A stretch of 64,000 bases of DNA from Butyrivibrio sp. MC2021. Lineage in GTDB: Bacteria > Bacillota > Clostridia > Lachnospirales > Lachnospiraceae. The stretch lies in the NCBI RefSeq assembly GCF_000621605.1, contig NZ_JHXX01000001.1, positions 744,001 to 808,000 on the forward strand, given 5' to 3'. The position numbers and the translations under genes are program-made. The notes beneath the pieces were generated by a model that saw only the letters and a list, made by a program, of their open reading frames with translations, did no database searches and was not told the DNA's origin. Positions within the stretch are counted from its first letter, which is position 1. Each line of letters opens with the position of its first letter. Positions 1 to 9,262 of the stretch are shown here, piece by piece.

Positions 1-1683
1 TCCCAGCTTGTCCAAAGTACTGATCATATCCTCTTTAAGAAGTTCATAATCAGTCTCGGAGGAAGCAAATACCATTTTCCAGGAGTGATCAACTATGGTC
101 TGACGGCACTGGTCTTCAATGGTCTGAAGATACTCCGGGTACGCAAAGCCTCCCCACTCAACACCTGGGATTATCGTAAGCATGTCGTTTTCCTTAAAAT
201 ATGCTATAGGCTCCTTCTCTGTGCCGTAAAGTCTGCTCCAGTCGCTGTAGATCACGGTCTTACTTCGGCTTGTATAGTCATCCCAGAGCTGATACCGATA
301 TGGAATACCATTTTCATCGCTGTCCTGTACGTCAACAGGCTTGAAATTAAGAGCAGAAACGCCCTGACTCCAGAGACCTCCTCCGTATTCTTCAGGCACC
401 TCCAGATCCTCTTCCATATCTATGAAGGCCTTTACACCAAATTCAGTAAACCTGGGGCCATTCTCCGTCATTTCCCAAGTGAGCCCTTCAGGCCCTCTGA
501 AATCCCCGGTGGGAGAACCGCAGCACTCTATTCCTTCCTGGGAAAAAAGCCAGTTGGCAAAATCCACCAATCTCTGGGGATCCTTGGTATTTTTACCGAT
601 CATCATGGAAAAACTCTGCTTGCCCCCGGGATCATTTCCCCAGGTAACATAACTGGCATCCTCTATCTTAAGGGATGCAAATCCTTTTCCTTCCCGAAGT
701 CTTGTTTCTGAATTATAAAGGGACTGACCCATCCAGGGCCAAAAAGAGTAAAGAACCGCTCCGTCTCTGTATTTGGAAGCAACAGTATCATAGTTCTGAT
801 AAGGAGAATCAGGATCCACCAGTCCCTGGCGATTAGCCTCGAAGAAGAATTTCAGTGCTCTGAAATACGCAGAATCCTCATCTGCAACACTCTCCATTGC
901 ACCGGTCTCAGGATTCATCAGAACAAATCCCAGAATATCATATCCATACAGTGAAGTGATGGCTCCGGCATTTTGCATTATATCTCCGTCCCAGTCTGAA
1001 AAAAGGCTGAAGGCATAGACATTTTTCCCACTGTCGCTTTTTACAGCCTTTTGCTGCATCTTGGACAGCACAGGCAAAAGGTCCTCAAGAGTATCAACCT
1101 GTGGGTATCCCAGCTCCCTGTAAAGATCCCATCTGATGGAGGGTGCATTGGTGGGCTCGCTGAAATCCGCTTCTCCAACCTCTGTATTGGAAGAAATCTC
1201 ACTGGGAATAGCAAACAAGCCCTCTGCGTCGGCATTGGCAGAGGTGAGTCTTATCTGGTCCTCATATTTCAAAAGATTATCACAGTTCTTTATATAATCT
1301 GTCATATCCAGAATAAGACCTTCTCTGACAAGATCCCGAAGATTTCCATCCTCTGCACCTATAAATATAAGATCGCCGATGTTCCCCGATGCTCTCATGC
1401 TCTCAAAAATGGCGTTTCCATGGCCCTCCTGATTGGGAGCAATGATGTTAAGCTGCATATTGAACTTGTCACGGACGATCTTGGCAAACCAGCCTCTCTG
1501 GATTCCTCTGGTGTTGGACTGAACGTCAAAAACATCTATTGTAATAAACTCAGGATACTTTTTCTCTCCCGAGGTTCGATCATCTTCAAAAAAAGGCAGT
1601 CTGCAGCCACATAAAGTGCAGACTACCAGTATTAACGATAAAAATACAGAAGTTTTCCTTTTATTGATCCCGGATACTTTCAT
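1..1683 (-). CDS. Extracellular solute-binding lipoprotein, 3' end outside window
   Basis: Reading the minus strand from ATG at 1683 gives at least 561 codons with no stop before the window edge, so the C-terminus is missing. The N-terminus is a short basic stretch (MKVSGINKRK), a hydrophobic core and a lipobox TLCGC, so the protein should be a membrane-anchored lipoprotein. The body is of the family 1 extracellular solute-binding type (LipO/YtcQ-like), expected to bind a sugar or related ligand for an ABC importer. The ATG overlaps the TGA of the DUF4298 gene (ATGA), so the two are co-translated. No permease gene is visible on this side, though one could lie left of the window. The family assignment is from overall sequence character; the ligand is unknown. 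Confidence 0.8.
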   Translation of the reverse strand, partial: MKVSGINKRKTSVFLSLILVVCTLCGCRLPFFEDDRTSGEKKYPEFITIDVFDVQSNTRGIQRGWFAKIVRDKFNMQLNIIAPNQEGHGNAIFESMRASGNIGDLIFIGAEDGNLRDLVREGLILDMTDYIKNCDNLLKYEDQIRLTSANADAEGLFAIPSEISSNTEVGEADFSEPTNAPSIRWDLYRELGYPQVDTLEDLLPVLSKMQQKAVKSDSGKNVYAFSLFSDWDGDIMQNAGAITSLYGYDILGFVLMNPETGAMESVADEDSAYFRALKFFFEANRQGLVDPDSPYQNYDTVASKYRDGAVLYSFWPWMGQSLYNSETRLREGKGFASLKIEDASYVTWGNDPGGKQSFSMMIGKNTKDPQRLVDFANWLFSQEGIECCGSPTGDFRGPEGLTWEMTENGPRFTEFGVKAFIDMEEDLEVPEEYGGGLWSQGVSALNFKPVDVQDSDENGIPYRYQLWDDYTSRSKTVIYSDWSRLYGTEKEPIAYFKENDMLTIIPGVEWGGFAYPEYLQTIEDQCRQTIVDHSWKMVFASSETDYELLKEDMISTLDKLG

Positions 1684-1985
1684 ATCGTCTCCCCCAAAAA
1701 CGGCTTAAGCAGTTCCATTGTCTCCTTATTGCGCTCAAGCAGATTGTAAATTCCATCCTCCGATAAAACTCCTCTAGCCATATCCCTGGGATAAAGCCCC
1801 TGTTCATCAGCTTCAAAGTCCTTACGCCACTCATCGCTGTCATAATAATCAGCGAGCCTTTGTATATCTCCCTGCAAACGCTGCAGCTCTGAAATGCTTT
1901 CCTCCAATGTGTCCAGAGTATCAGTGGCCTTATTTAAGATTGATTCCATCTCCTGAAGATGCGGTGGTATTTCCTTTTCTATCAT
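1680..1985 (-). CDS. DUF4298 family protein
   Basis: A 101-residue acidic, mostly helical protein with the DUF4298 signature: a helical N-terminal half with LEELQ-type heptads, then the DYYDSDEWRKDFEADEQG segment and a conserved GVLSEDGIYNLLE block. There is no signal peptide or membrane segment, so it is probably cytoplasmic. A GAGAGAGG ribosome binding site precedes the ATG at 1985, and a TATACAAT -10-like sequence lies about 40 bases upstream. It is the first gene of a unit with the solute-binding lipoprotein. The family has no established function that I know of. Confidence 0.8.
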   Translation of the reverse strand: MIEKEIPPHLQEMESILNKATDTLDTLEESISELQRLQGDIQRLADYYDSDEWRKDFEADEQGLYPRDMARGVLSEDGIYNLLERNKETMELLKPFLGETI

Positions 1986-2024
1986 TTCAGTGCCTCTCTC
2001 AAATCATTTATTTTTTATTGTATA

Positions 2025-2064
2025 ACAAAAAATGCCCTTATCCTATACGGATAAGGGCTTTTTT
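2025..2064 (-). terminator. Rho-independent terminator behind the aspartase fragment
   Basis: A 10-bp perfect stem (GCCCTTATCC / GGATAAGGGC, 2034-2058) with a 5-base loop is flanked by T runs on both strands. Read on the minus strand it follows the stop of the aspartase fragment and ends in ATTTTTT. It could also work in the plus direction. Confidence 0.85.
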
Positions 2065-2075
2065 CACTTTATTGT

Positions 2076-2471
2076 TCAAAGCATGTTCTTGGGATTGAGA
2101 AGTTCTCTGGCTTTGTCGGGATTGAGGAGCTTGTCCTCTATCACTACATCAAGCACTGATTTATTCTCTCTAAGGGCCTTCTTGGCTGCATCGGCGGATT
2201 TCTGATAGCCGATGACCGGTACAAGAACTGTTATGATTCCTATGCTGTTGCTTACCAGCTCGTTACATCTTTCTTCATTGGCAATAACTCCGGTCATGCA
2301 GTTATCTACGAAGGTCTCAACCGCAAAGCCAAGGGTATCAATGGACTGGAAAAGCTTATAGAAGATAATGGGTTCAAAGGCATTCAGCTCAAGCTGACCT
2401 GCTTCTGCTGCCATTGTAATGGTAACATCATTTCCTATAACGTTAAATGCAACCTGATTCAATACTTCCGG
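2076..2471 (-). pseudogene. aspA: Aspartate ammonia-lyase 3' fragment
   Basis: The reading frame encodes only the last 130 or so residues of aspartase (full length about 470). The match is very clear: NQVAFNVIGNDVTITMAAEA, then the ELNAFEPIIFYKLFQSID block and a C-terminal domain ending NPKNML. Going upstream, homology stops abruptly at PEV; the two codons before it are AGA and TAA instead of the expected catalytic loop (GSSIMPxKxNPV), which is therefore absent. No ribosome binding site or good start codon exists (only an internal TTG at 2462). The fragment cannot be a functional lyase. It looks like the remnant of a recombination or deletion; a full copy may exist elsewhere in the genome. 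Confidence 0.88.
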
Positions 2472-2812
2472 TCTTTATGTTATTAAATCATATCTTTCTT
2501 TTGAGCATATTTCTTCTCATAATTCGAACAAGGATTGTGTAAATTTTGATGTTGCAATCATTCATATCTTCTTTTTTCAAAAAACTCTCTGATCTCATCT
2601 GAAGTCTTACCGCCAATACCCGCGGCTCCTTCACCTATATCACGTCCGTCTGCACTTACCCTGTTATTGCACCCGAACTCATTCAAGTCATTCGCAAGTT
2701 TGCAGACAATATCAATATCGCATACTCCCTTCACTTTACATCGCTGTTATTATTCCGGCTTTTCAGCCGCAAAATTTAATCATTTTCCCCTCCTCAAACA
2801 GGAATGCATCTG
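2472..2812 (-). other. Non-coding or decayed stretch with one small reading frame
   Basis: Between the aspartase fragment and the ABC exporter I see no family I recognise. On the minus strand 2558-2734 is an open frame of 58 codons from a GTG, with good codon texture (it ends EFFEKRRYE) but no convincing ribosome binding site, and two TAA stops lie just upstream in frame. It may be the tail of a decayed gene. AT-rich sequence occupies 2472-2560. Confidence 0.35.
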
Positions 2813-4666
2813 TCATGCGGTTTCATAACGTCCTGCCTGAACACGCCACATCTCGGCGTATTTTCCGTTCATGGCAAGCAGGCTATCATGGGTTCCTTCC
2901 TCTGCGATTCGTCCGTTCTCAAGAAGGATAATTCTGTCAGCATCTCTTGTGGTGGAAAGTCTGTGGGAAATATAGAAAACCGTCTTTCCCTTTGCTGCTG
3001 ACTCCATGGCCTTATTAAGCTCATACTCCGCAATAGGATCCAGGGCGCTTGAAGGCTCATCCATGATCAGTATGTCCGCATCCTTATAAAATGCTCTCGA
3101 TATCGCAATCTTCTGGCTTTCTCCACCGGAAAAATTAACACCTTCCTTATCAAACTCCGCTGTAACCTGAGTATCAAGACCTTTATCAAGGCTCCTGTAT
3201 CTTTCTCCAAAGCCTGCTCTTTCAAGGGCAGAGACAGCGCCAAGCTTTAGCTTTTCATAGAATGACACATCGGAAGCACTTTCCTTACTCTGCATCATGT
3301 TTTCCAACTGATCGGCTGCAAAGGAGGGATCTGCCATGATTACATTTTCTTCAAGGTTGGCGCCGTACATCTGATAATCCTGGAATACTACGCCTACCCT
3401 TCTTCTGTAATCATAGGGCCTAAATTCCTTTATATTCCGGCCATGATACAGAATATTACCTTCCGTCGGATCGTAAAGACGCATCAGAAGCTTAATAAGT
3501 GTAGTCTTTCCCGCTCCGTTATATCCGACGATTGCCACCTTTTCACCGGGCTTAACCTTTAAGCTGATGTTCTTCAAGGTTTCTGCCGCATCTTCTTTAT
3601 AAGCGAAGCTGATGTTTTCAATGCTGATATCCGCATTGCCCTCAGGTACGACCTCACCTTTCATTACTTTAATCTTGGGCTCATAATCAAGGAATGCCCT
3701 GATTTTTTCTATATAGAGACTGTTTTCCTGGGCCATAGGGAACACATCTGCCATGTTTTGGAATCCACGGCGAAGGCTCCCTGTTCTGTTAAAAAGAACC
3801 ACCGCATCACTGTATGCCACAGTATGAAGAACAGCAGCCTGGAACACAAGGTATGTGATGTAGAGGCCATCCATAATAAAGTCGCCCACCACATAATTGT
3901 TCAAGAAATTAAGCCACATTCTCTTTACGCCCACAGCCTTTTGTTCTTCAATGATCGCATCGTTGGCTTCTTCAAATTCTTTTTCCAGTTCCTCTCCTAC
4001 CACAGGATGAAGACGGAGCTCTTTTGCATAATCATTAAGATAAAATACTCTGCTGACGTAATTTCTCTTCCTCTCCAAGGGGTTAACCTTAAGGCGAACC
4101 TCGTAGTTCAGCTTGTTGATCACTCTTGCGATAAGGAATCTGAGGATGAAAGAAGCAAGTACAAACACGATACCCATTGCATCCGTAGCAATATAAAAGG
4201 CACCGGTGGTCACGATAACCGTTATTGCCTGAACGATGAGGTTACACATAGAAAGGAACCTGTCGATGGAACTCTCTGCTTCAGCCACTGCCAGGACAAA
4301 ATCGTTATAGTACTTGGGGTCATCGTAACATGACAGGTCGATGTCCGCTGCCTTCTGGTACATCTGCTCTTTAAGAGCCTTGTAGAGCTTAGGCTTTGCC
4401 CTATAGGACCATCCATGAATAAAGAAGCCGTCCGGCACTATCTGGATCATATTTATCAAAAGGATGACTCCGATAAACAAAAAAGCCTTCCAGAAAGGTT
4501 CTTGAAATTCCGCACAGTGAAGTACATACCTTATTCCAAGCACATGCTCAAGGAAAATAATGCCCTGATATCTGAAGCCGTCATAGAGGAAATAAATCAC
4601 ATATCCCGGACATGTCTTAAAGCATAGCTTCCAAAGAAAAAGCTGGTTCTGCAATACTCGTTTCAT
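2813..4666 (-). CDS. ABC exporter, fused membrane and ATPase domains (second of a pair)
   Basis: A 617-residue half-transporter: an N-terminal six-helix exporter-type membrane domain (about 15-320), then a nucleotide-binding domain (about 345-610) with Walker A GYNGAGKTTL, signature FSGGESQK, Walker B ILIMDEPSSALDP and H-loop ISHR. It begins at ATG 4666, overlapping the stop of the upstream exporter (TGATG), with GGAGGT six bases upstream. The two exporters should work as a heterodimer at the membrane. They sit directly behind an agr-like sensor kinase, so export of a peptide signal or defence against a peptide is plausible, but no peptidase domain, precursor or modification gene is present. 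Confidence 0.9.
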   Translation of the reverse strand: MKRVLQNQLFLWKLCFKTCPGYVIYFLYDGFRYQGIIFLEHVLGIRYVLHCAEFQEPFWKAFLFIGVILLINMIQIVPDGFFIHGWSYRAKPKLYKALKEQMYQKAADIDLSCYDDPKYYNDFVLAVAEAESSIDRFLSMCNLIVQAITVIVTTGAFYIATDAMGIVFVLASFILRFLIARVINKLNYEVRLKVNPLERKRNYVSRVFYLNDYAKELRLHPVVGEELEKEFEEANDAIIEEQKAVGVKRMWLNFLNNYVVGDFIMDGLYITYLVFQAAVLHTVAYSDAVVLFNRTGSLRRGFQNMADVFPMAQENSLYIEKIRAFLDYEPKIKVMKGEVVPEGNADISIENISFAYKEDAAETLKNISLKVKPGEKVAIVGYNGAGKTTLIKLLMRLYDPTEGNILYHGRNIKEFRPYDYRRRVGVVFQDYQMYGANLEENVIMADPSFAADQLENMMQSKESASDVSFYEKLKLGAVSALERAGFGERYRSLDKGLDTQVTAEFDKEGVNFSGGESQKIAISRAFYKDADILIMDEPSSALDPIAEYELNKAMESAAKGKTVFYISHRLSTTRDADRIILLENGRIAEEGTHDSLLAMNGKYAEMWRVQAGRYETA

Positions 4667-6499
4667 CAGCAGGCACCTCCTGATATGGCTAAATAGTTCT
4701 TAGCCTGTTTTGTATACATATCTGCATAGATGCCATGCTTGTCCATAAGCATCCTGTGAGTTCCTTCTTCCTTAACTGTCTTGTCGGAAAGAAGATATAC
4801 CCAGTCCGCATTCTGCACGGAAGAAAGCCTGTGGGAAATAAAGACAAGTGTGTTGTCCTTACAGGTCTCATAGATATTGTCAAAAAGTGTTGCCTCAGCA
4901 ATAGGATCAAGTGCGCTGGAAGGCTCATCAAATACTTTGAAAGGACACTGCTTTACAAAGGCCCTGGCCACAACAATTTTCTGGGCCTCACCTCCGGAGA
5001 GCACTGCTCCTTCATCATCAAACTCGTTGGTTAAAGTTGTCTCCATTCCATTTTTAAGGCTCATTACCTTGTCATAGGCTCCGGAAAGTTTAAGAGCCTC
5101 GTTTACCCGATCTTCTTTTTCGGCTTCTGGAATATTTTTACCCATAACAACATTTTCTTTTACGGACATGGAGAACATTCTGTTATCCTGGAATGCTGTC
5201 GCAAAAAGTGCACGATACTTCTTAAGGTCGTATTCTTTAATATTCCTACCGTTTAACAGAATTTCTCCTTCGGTTGGATCATATAATCTAAGGAGCAGTT
5301 TAATAAGTGTGGTCTTTCCTGCGCCGTTATGACCAACCAGAGCATAGGTCTTTCCGCCTCTGAACTCCATGTTTAAATGCGACAAAACTTCCTTGTCCTT
5401 ATATGAGAATGAAACATTTCTAAACTCAAGGGACTTTATCTCAGTTCCAGGATCGATTCCCTCATAATCTTCAGGAATCTTTTCCTTGTACTCCAGAAAT
5501 GTTCTCAGGTACTCGATAAAAAGTCCGTTCTTAAACAGACTTGTGAGAGACTCGGTAAACCCAATCAGGATCCATGTGGTGGATACCATCATGCTGGTAA
5601 TAACCGACAGTTCCGCCAGGGACATGCTCTTAAGCACTAACGTGCGGAATGCTCCGTAAATAAGAAGGCCCTCAAAGATAAATGTAAAGGTGAACATTAC
5701 ATATAACCAGTGAAGAACCATGGCCTTTTTGGTATATTTCTTTGTTACATCCGAAAGACCTGTGATAGCCTCTTTATATTGACGTCTCATAAGTGAAAAA
5801 ACGTCCGTAAGCCTCATCTCTTTAGCATATTCAGGAAGATACATAACTCGGTTTATATAAGCTATCCTACGGTTATGGGGGTTCATATCTTTGTTTCTGT
5901 CATAGTCGATATGACTGATCATCCTGTTGAATATAAAATTTCCGATGGCAGGGAAAAATAAGGAACAAGACAGAGATCTTGTCCACCTGGAACATAAAGA
6001 TAAAAGCACAAACGCCCGCTATGGCTCCAAAAATGGTCCTGAACACGGCATGCACCGTCTCAACAAGACGGGTGTCAGCTTTCTCCATAGCAAGAGTGTA
6101 TTTATCGTAGAACTCACTGTTTTCGAAACACTCAAGCTCTACGTTTCTTGATTTTTTAAACAGAAGCTTATAAAGCTCTTTATTGACGATAACGTTATTA
6201 ACAGGGAAACGGTATCCAACAAGATACTTATCGTAAAAACTCATAGCACAGGAAACAACGGTTACAATGGCAACGAATATCATTATTCTTCCAAAGCTCT
6301 CTCCTGACTGAAGGGAATTTATAACGAATCGCATAAAGAACGCACTGTAAAACAGCCACTCGAAATAGCCCAGGAATCTGCTTATGGCTCCGTGCGTAAC
6401 CATTGAAGGACAAAGCTTTATCAGCAGCTTAACTGCATAAAGATTGTTCTTTATGGCTCTCCCCCGGGAAATCTCCCGCTTTTTCTTTTCTTTTTTCAT
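4666..6499 (-). pseudogene. ABC exporter (first of a pair), interrupted by a frameshift
   Basis: Two overlapping frames together encode one exporter of about 610 residues. The first (from ATG 6499, SD GAGGAG) covers the first membrane helices; homology then moves to another frame at about 5945-5955, in a T5C3 run, where one extra base changes ATT TTT CCT GCC to the observed reading. After the shift the protein continues through the rest of the membrane domain and an intact ATPase domain (Walker A GHNGAGKTTL, signature LSGGEAQK, Walker B FKVFDEPSSALDP). It is followed, with overlapping stop and start, by the partner exporter. The break may be a sequencing error, a true mutation or slippage at the homopolymer. 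Confidence 0.85.
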
Positions 6500-6517
6500 A
6501 CATTTCTCCTCGCAGTT

Positions 6518-7816
6518 TTATATTATCTGAAGTTTCTGTACAAACAGTCCGTCTTCCATGGATGTCTCGGTAAAGACGTTAGCATATTTACTGAGGATCT
6601 CAGATACGTTATACAGGCCAAGGCCATGATCCTCACCCTTGGTGGACACGCCCTTTTTGTACATCTGAGAAACAGAAAGGCCATGATCAACATAGGAGTT
6701 GGAGATTATAAAGACTGTTTCCTTATCCGATGTGCCGGAATGAACAGTAAGCACAGGATTGTCGGTTTCCAGTGCTGCCTCAATGGCGTTATCCAGGTAA
6801 ATTCCCAGTACTCGTGTCAAATCTATTGAATCGATGCCGGGTTTATTGATCTCATCCGGAATATCAACAGTTACCTCGATATTTTTATTGATCGCAGACA
6901 AGAGCTTGGAATATAAAATGCCCTTTATCTCCAGATTTTTTATCCGGGACAGATTGGCTAAGGAAGCATTCTTCTGCGTCAGCTCCTTTGTCAGAGGCAT
7001 AATGTTTTCATGAAAAAATACATCAAGTTCATCATACTTTTTTTCATCAATATAAATAGACAACGTAGAAAGAATGTTGACGTAATCGTGCTTGAAGGAC
7101 CTGAGGTTGTTGTAGGTTGCCTCCAGATTATCCGTGTATTCCCTGAGAGTATTGAGATCCCTGATTCTTTGCTGCTGCTCGTAATTTTTCCTGGTTGTAA
7201 TAAGAATTACTATAATTGAAGCGCAGTTCAGGAATATATAAAGAGCCACCAGTCCGATCAACAGATAGTACTCCTCATTGGGAAGACCTGCGGATATGGT
7301 CATTATTCCATAAATAAAGAAAGCGTTGAATCCCATTAAAACGGTTATATATAAAAAGAGCTTTCCGTCCAGCCTGTCAACTATTTTGGCCAGATATTTC
7401 AGATACAATTTCTTTAGGACACAAATAACAGGAAAATAAATGACTGCTGAAAAAAATACGGTTATCGCCATTTCCATGGGATTTTGATCCGTATAGGACA
7501 TCTGATGTCCCGCAATAACGTTAATGAGCGAACTAACCGGCAATACCGTCAGTCCGATAATAATATAAAGAATATAATACACGATCATAGACCGCTTCCT
7601 GCCCGTAAGCCAGCTTATAGCCAGGGCTGGGATAATATAGTATGTGATCATCAACGGCCTGAAATCGGAAAAAACAATAGTGAAAAGCACAGCAAAAAAC
7701 AGCCCGCAGAATAAACAATAGTCCCTGACCTTCAAAGCCTGAGAATAAACCGCCCTTAGTCCCACAGTGAAAAGAATTGCATTGCTCAAAGCATTGGATA
7801 AAGCATGTTCCAGCAT
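6518..7816 (-). CDS. agr-type sensor histidine kinase (GHKL)
   Basis: A 432-residue AgrC-like kinase. The first 210 or so residues form about six hydrophobic segments; a short coiled coil follows and the phosphoacceptor region has FKHDYVNIL (H-box of the HPK10 type). The C-terminal GHKL ATPase carries YLDNAIEAA (N-box) and EDHGLGLYNV (G-box). The ATG at 7816 has AAGGAGT upstream. It lies 18 bases before the two ABC exporters in the same direction, and its divergent neighbour across 77 bases is a LytTR regulator, the usual partner. No AgrB/AgrD genes are next to it, so the ligand is unknown. Confidence 0.9.
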   Translation of the reverse strand: MLEHALSNALSNAILFTVGLRAVYSQALKVRDYCLFCGLFFAVLFTIVFSDFRPLMITYYIIPALAISWLTGRKRSMIVYYILYIIIGLTVLPVSSLINVIAGHQMSYTDQNPMEMAITVFFSAVIYFPVICVLKKLYLKYLAKIVDRLDGKLFLYITVLMGFNAFFIYGIMTISAGLPNEEYYLLIGLVALYIFLNCASIIVILITTRKNYEQQQRIRDLNTLREYTDNLEATYNNLRSFKHDYVNILSTLSIYIDEKKYDELDVFFHENIMPLTKELTQKNASLANLSRIKNLEIKGILYSKLLSAINKNIEVTVDIPDEINKPGIDSIDLTRVLGIYLDNAIEAALETDNPVLTVHSGTSDKETVFIISNSYVDHGLSVSQMYKKGVSTKGEDHGLGLYNVSEILSKYANVFTETSMEDGLFVQKLQII

Positions 7817-7893
7817 AGATACTCCTTGTAAAATCGGGTATTTACAGACTATTATAGACTATATTATTTCTTTTTGGCAGGAGAAATGCTCAA

Positions 7894-8634
7894 ATGATCA
7901 AGCTTTATCTATGTGAAGATGATGTCCAGCAAAGAAATCATCTTAAAAAAGTAATAGAAAATGCAGTTCTTATAGAAAACCTGGACATGGAATTTGCCTG
8001 TGTTACCGACGATCCCTACGCCCTGCTTGATAAGGCAGCTTCAGAGGATAACGTCGGACTCTATTTTCTGGATATAGATCTAAAAACTGATATGACAGGC
8101 CTTACCCTGGCCAAGGAGATCAGAAAATACGACCCCCGTGGGTTCATTGTTTTTGTCACTACCCACTCGGAAATGAGCTACATGACATTTATGTACAAGC
8201 TGGAGGCACTGGACTTTATTCTGAAGGATGACCGGGAGGAAATGTCAAGGCGCGTGCATGAATGTATTCTGAAAGCCAATGAAAGATTTTCCTTAGCCAA
8301 TAATAAGACCAAAGAAGGCTATTCCATTACAGTTGCAGATAAGATCTACACCATAGATTATGATGAGATACTGTTCTTTGAAACCTCAGCCAATGCCCAT
8401 AAGGTAATTCTGCACTGCAAAACAAGACAGCTGGAATTCCCCGGGAAAATAAAAGAGATCGAGCGGGAACTGGATAACAGATTCTATCGGTGTCACAGAT
8501 CTTTTTTGGTAAATACTGAAAATATTGAAGAGGTGGAAACCTCAAACAGCGTTATACGTATGGTAAACGGAGATGAATGTCTTCTATCCTTCAGGCAGAT
8601 TCGAGGACTAAAGGAAAAGCTGAAGCTCAGATAA
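7894..8634 (+). CDS. LytTR response regulator (agrA-like)
   Basis: A 246-residue protein with an N-terminal receiver domain (acidic pair EDD near residue 7, phospho-aspartate in YFLDIDLK) and a C-terminal LytTR DNA-binding domain (about 140-246, with FYRCHRSFLVN). An earlier ATG within the leader stops after three codons; the ATG at 7894 is preceded by CAGGAG. It is divergent from the GHKL kinase and very probably its cognate regulator. Two inverted LytTR-like half sites follow its stop, before a small membrane protein gene. Confidence 0.9.
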   Translation: MIKLYLCEDDVQQRNHLKKVIENAVLIENLDMEFACVTDDPYALLDKAASEDNVGLYFLDIDLKTDMTGLTLAKEIRKYDPRGFIVFVTTHSEMSYMTFMYKLEALDFILKDDREEMSRRVHECILKANERFSLANNKTKEGYSITVADKIYTIDYDEILFFETSANAHKVILHCKTRQLEFPGKIKEIERELDNRFYRCHRSFLVNTENIEEVETSNSVIRMVNGDECLLSFRQIRGLKEKLKLR

Positions 8635-8645
8635 CACCCAAATCT

Positions 8646-8668
8646 TACGTTTCGGAATCATAAACGTA
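8646..8668. promoter_or_regulatory. Inverted repeat with LytTR-like half sites
   Basis: TACGTTT and AAACGTA face each other across nine bases, directly downstream of the LytTR regulator gene and about 130 bases upstream of the small membrane protein. Both arms fit the loose LytTR half-site pattern [TA][AC][CA]GTT. Known LytTR sites are usually direct repeats, so the inverted order is unusual. No T run follows, so a terminator is less likely. Confidence 0.4.
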
Positions 8669-8796
8669 TAAAGCTTGCAGCTTTCATTACGAAAAAGACC
8701 GGGAATCAGCATTTTACTGCAGAAACGCGAATTCTCCATGTTTTTCCTTATAATCATGTTAGTAAAAACTTTATGGGAAGAGAGGAAAAACGCTGT

Positions 8797-8982
8797 ATGA
8801 AAAATGTAATTAAGGGAGCTGTGATAACATTAGGAATCCTTGTTGCACTTATTGTTGTCAATATAATATGCAACAGCACAGGGCATGAACTCAACTCACT
8901 TTACACAGGAGTTATCACACCGATAATCGCTATGGCGATATATGAGAAAGTATCCGGAAATCCGGAAGATAAAAAAGCATAA
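8797..8982 (+). CDS. Small membrane protein of unknown function
   Basis: Sixty-one residues: a basic N-terminus, one hydrophobic segment (about 5-25), a short polar linker with NSTGHELNSLY, a second hydrophobic segment (about 37-52) and a charged tail NPEDKKA. An earlier in-frame ATG at 8773 lies upstream of the AGAGG ribosome binding site, so 8797 is the better start. TATAAT occurs about 50 bases upstream. The gene follows the LytTR regulator and is closed by a terminator, so it is a single transcription unit. It does not resemble AgrD or a class II bacteriocin with a double-glycine leader. Confidence 0.6.
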   Translation: MKNVIKGAVITLGILVALIVVNIICNSTGHELNSLYTGVITPIIAMAIYEKVSGNPEDKKA

Positions 8983-8996
8983 TTCCCGAAAACCTT

Positions 8997-9036
8997 AAGG
9001 GTCTGACAAACATTATCTATTCGTCAGGCCCTTTCT
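8997..9036 (+). terminator. Rho-independent terminator behind the small membrane protein
   Basis: AAGGGTCTGAC (8997-9007) pairs with GTCAGGCCCTT (9023-9033) with one bulge and a 15-base loop, followed by a short pyrimidine tract. It lies 15 bases after the stop at 8982. Confidence 0.7.
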
Positions 9037-9262
9037 CACATATTTAATAACCTAAGCTCCCGTGAATTTATACCAAGGAGGTGATGGTATGGAACTAAAG
9101 ATTAACGAGCCATGGATCACAAGCAAAGCAAGTATGATGGAGAAACATTTACTCCAAACAAAACCTTGCCGACATTTTTTGCCAAAAGGCATAACAGCCG
9201 ATATTCCATCGGCGTAAGTGATAATTCCATATCTTTTAGATATGCGATTCGCACCACATAAT
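9037..9262. other. Intergenic stretch with an excellent SD and short open frames
   Basis: The sequence AAGGAGGTGAT precedes an ATG at 9089 that opens 42 codons (stop 9215-9217). An overlapping frame begins at an internal ATG near 9110 and runs 49 codons to about 9260, ending SFRYAIRTT. Neither product matches a family I know. The strong Shine-Dalgarno suggests a translated small gene or the leftover start of a lost gene. Confidence 0.3.

Noticed and set aside
85..711. Long plus-strand open frame
   Set aside because: It is antisense to the clear solute-binding lipoprotein gene and has no family resemblance.
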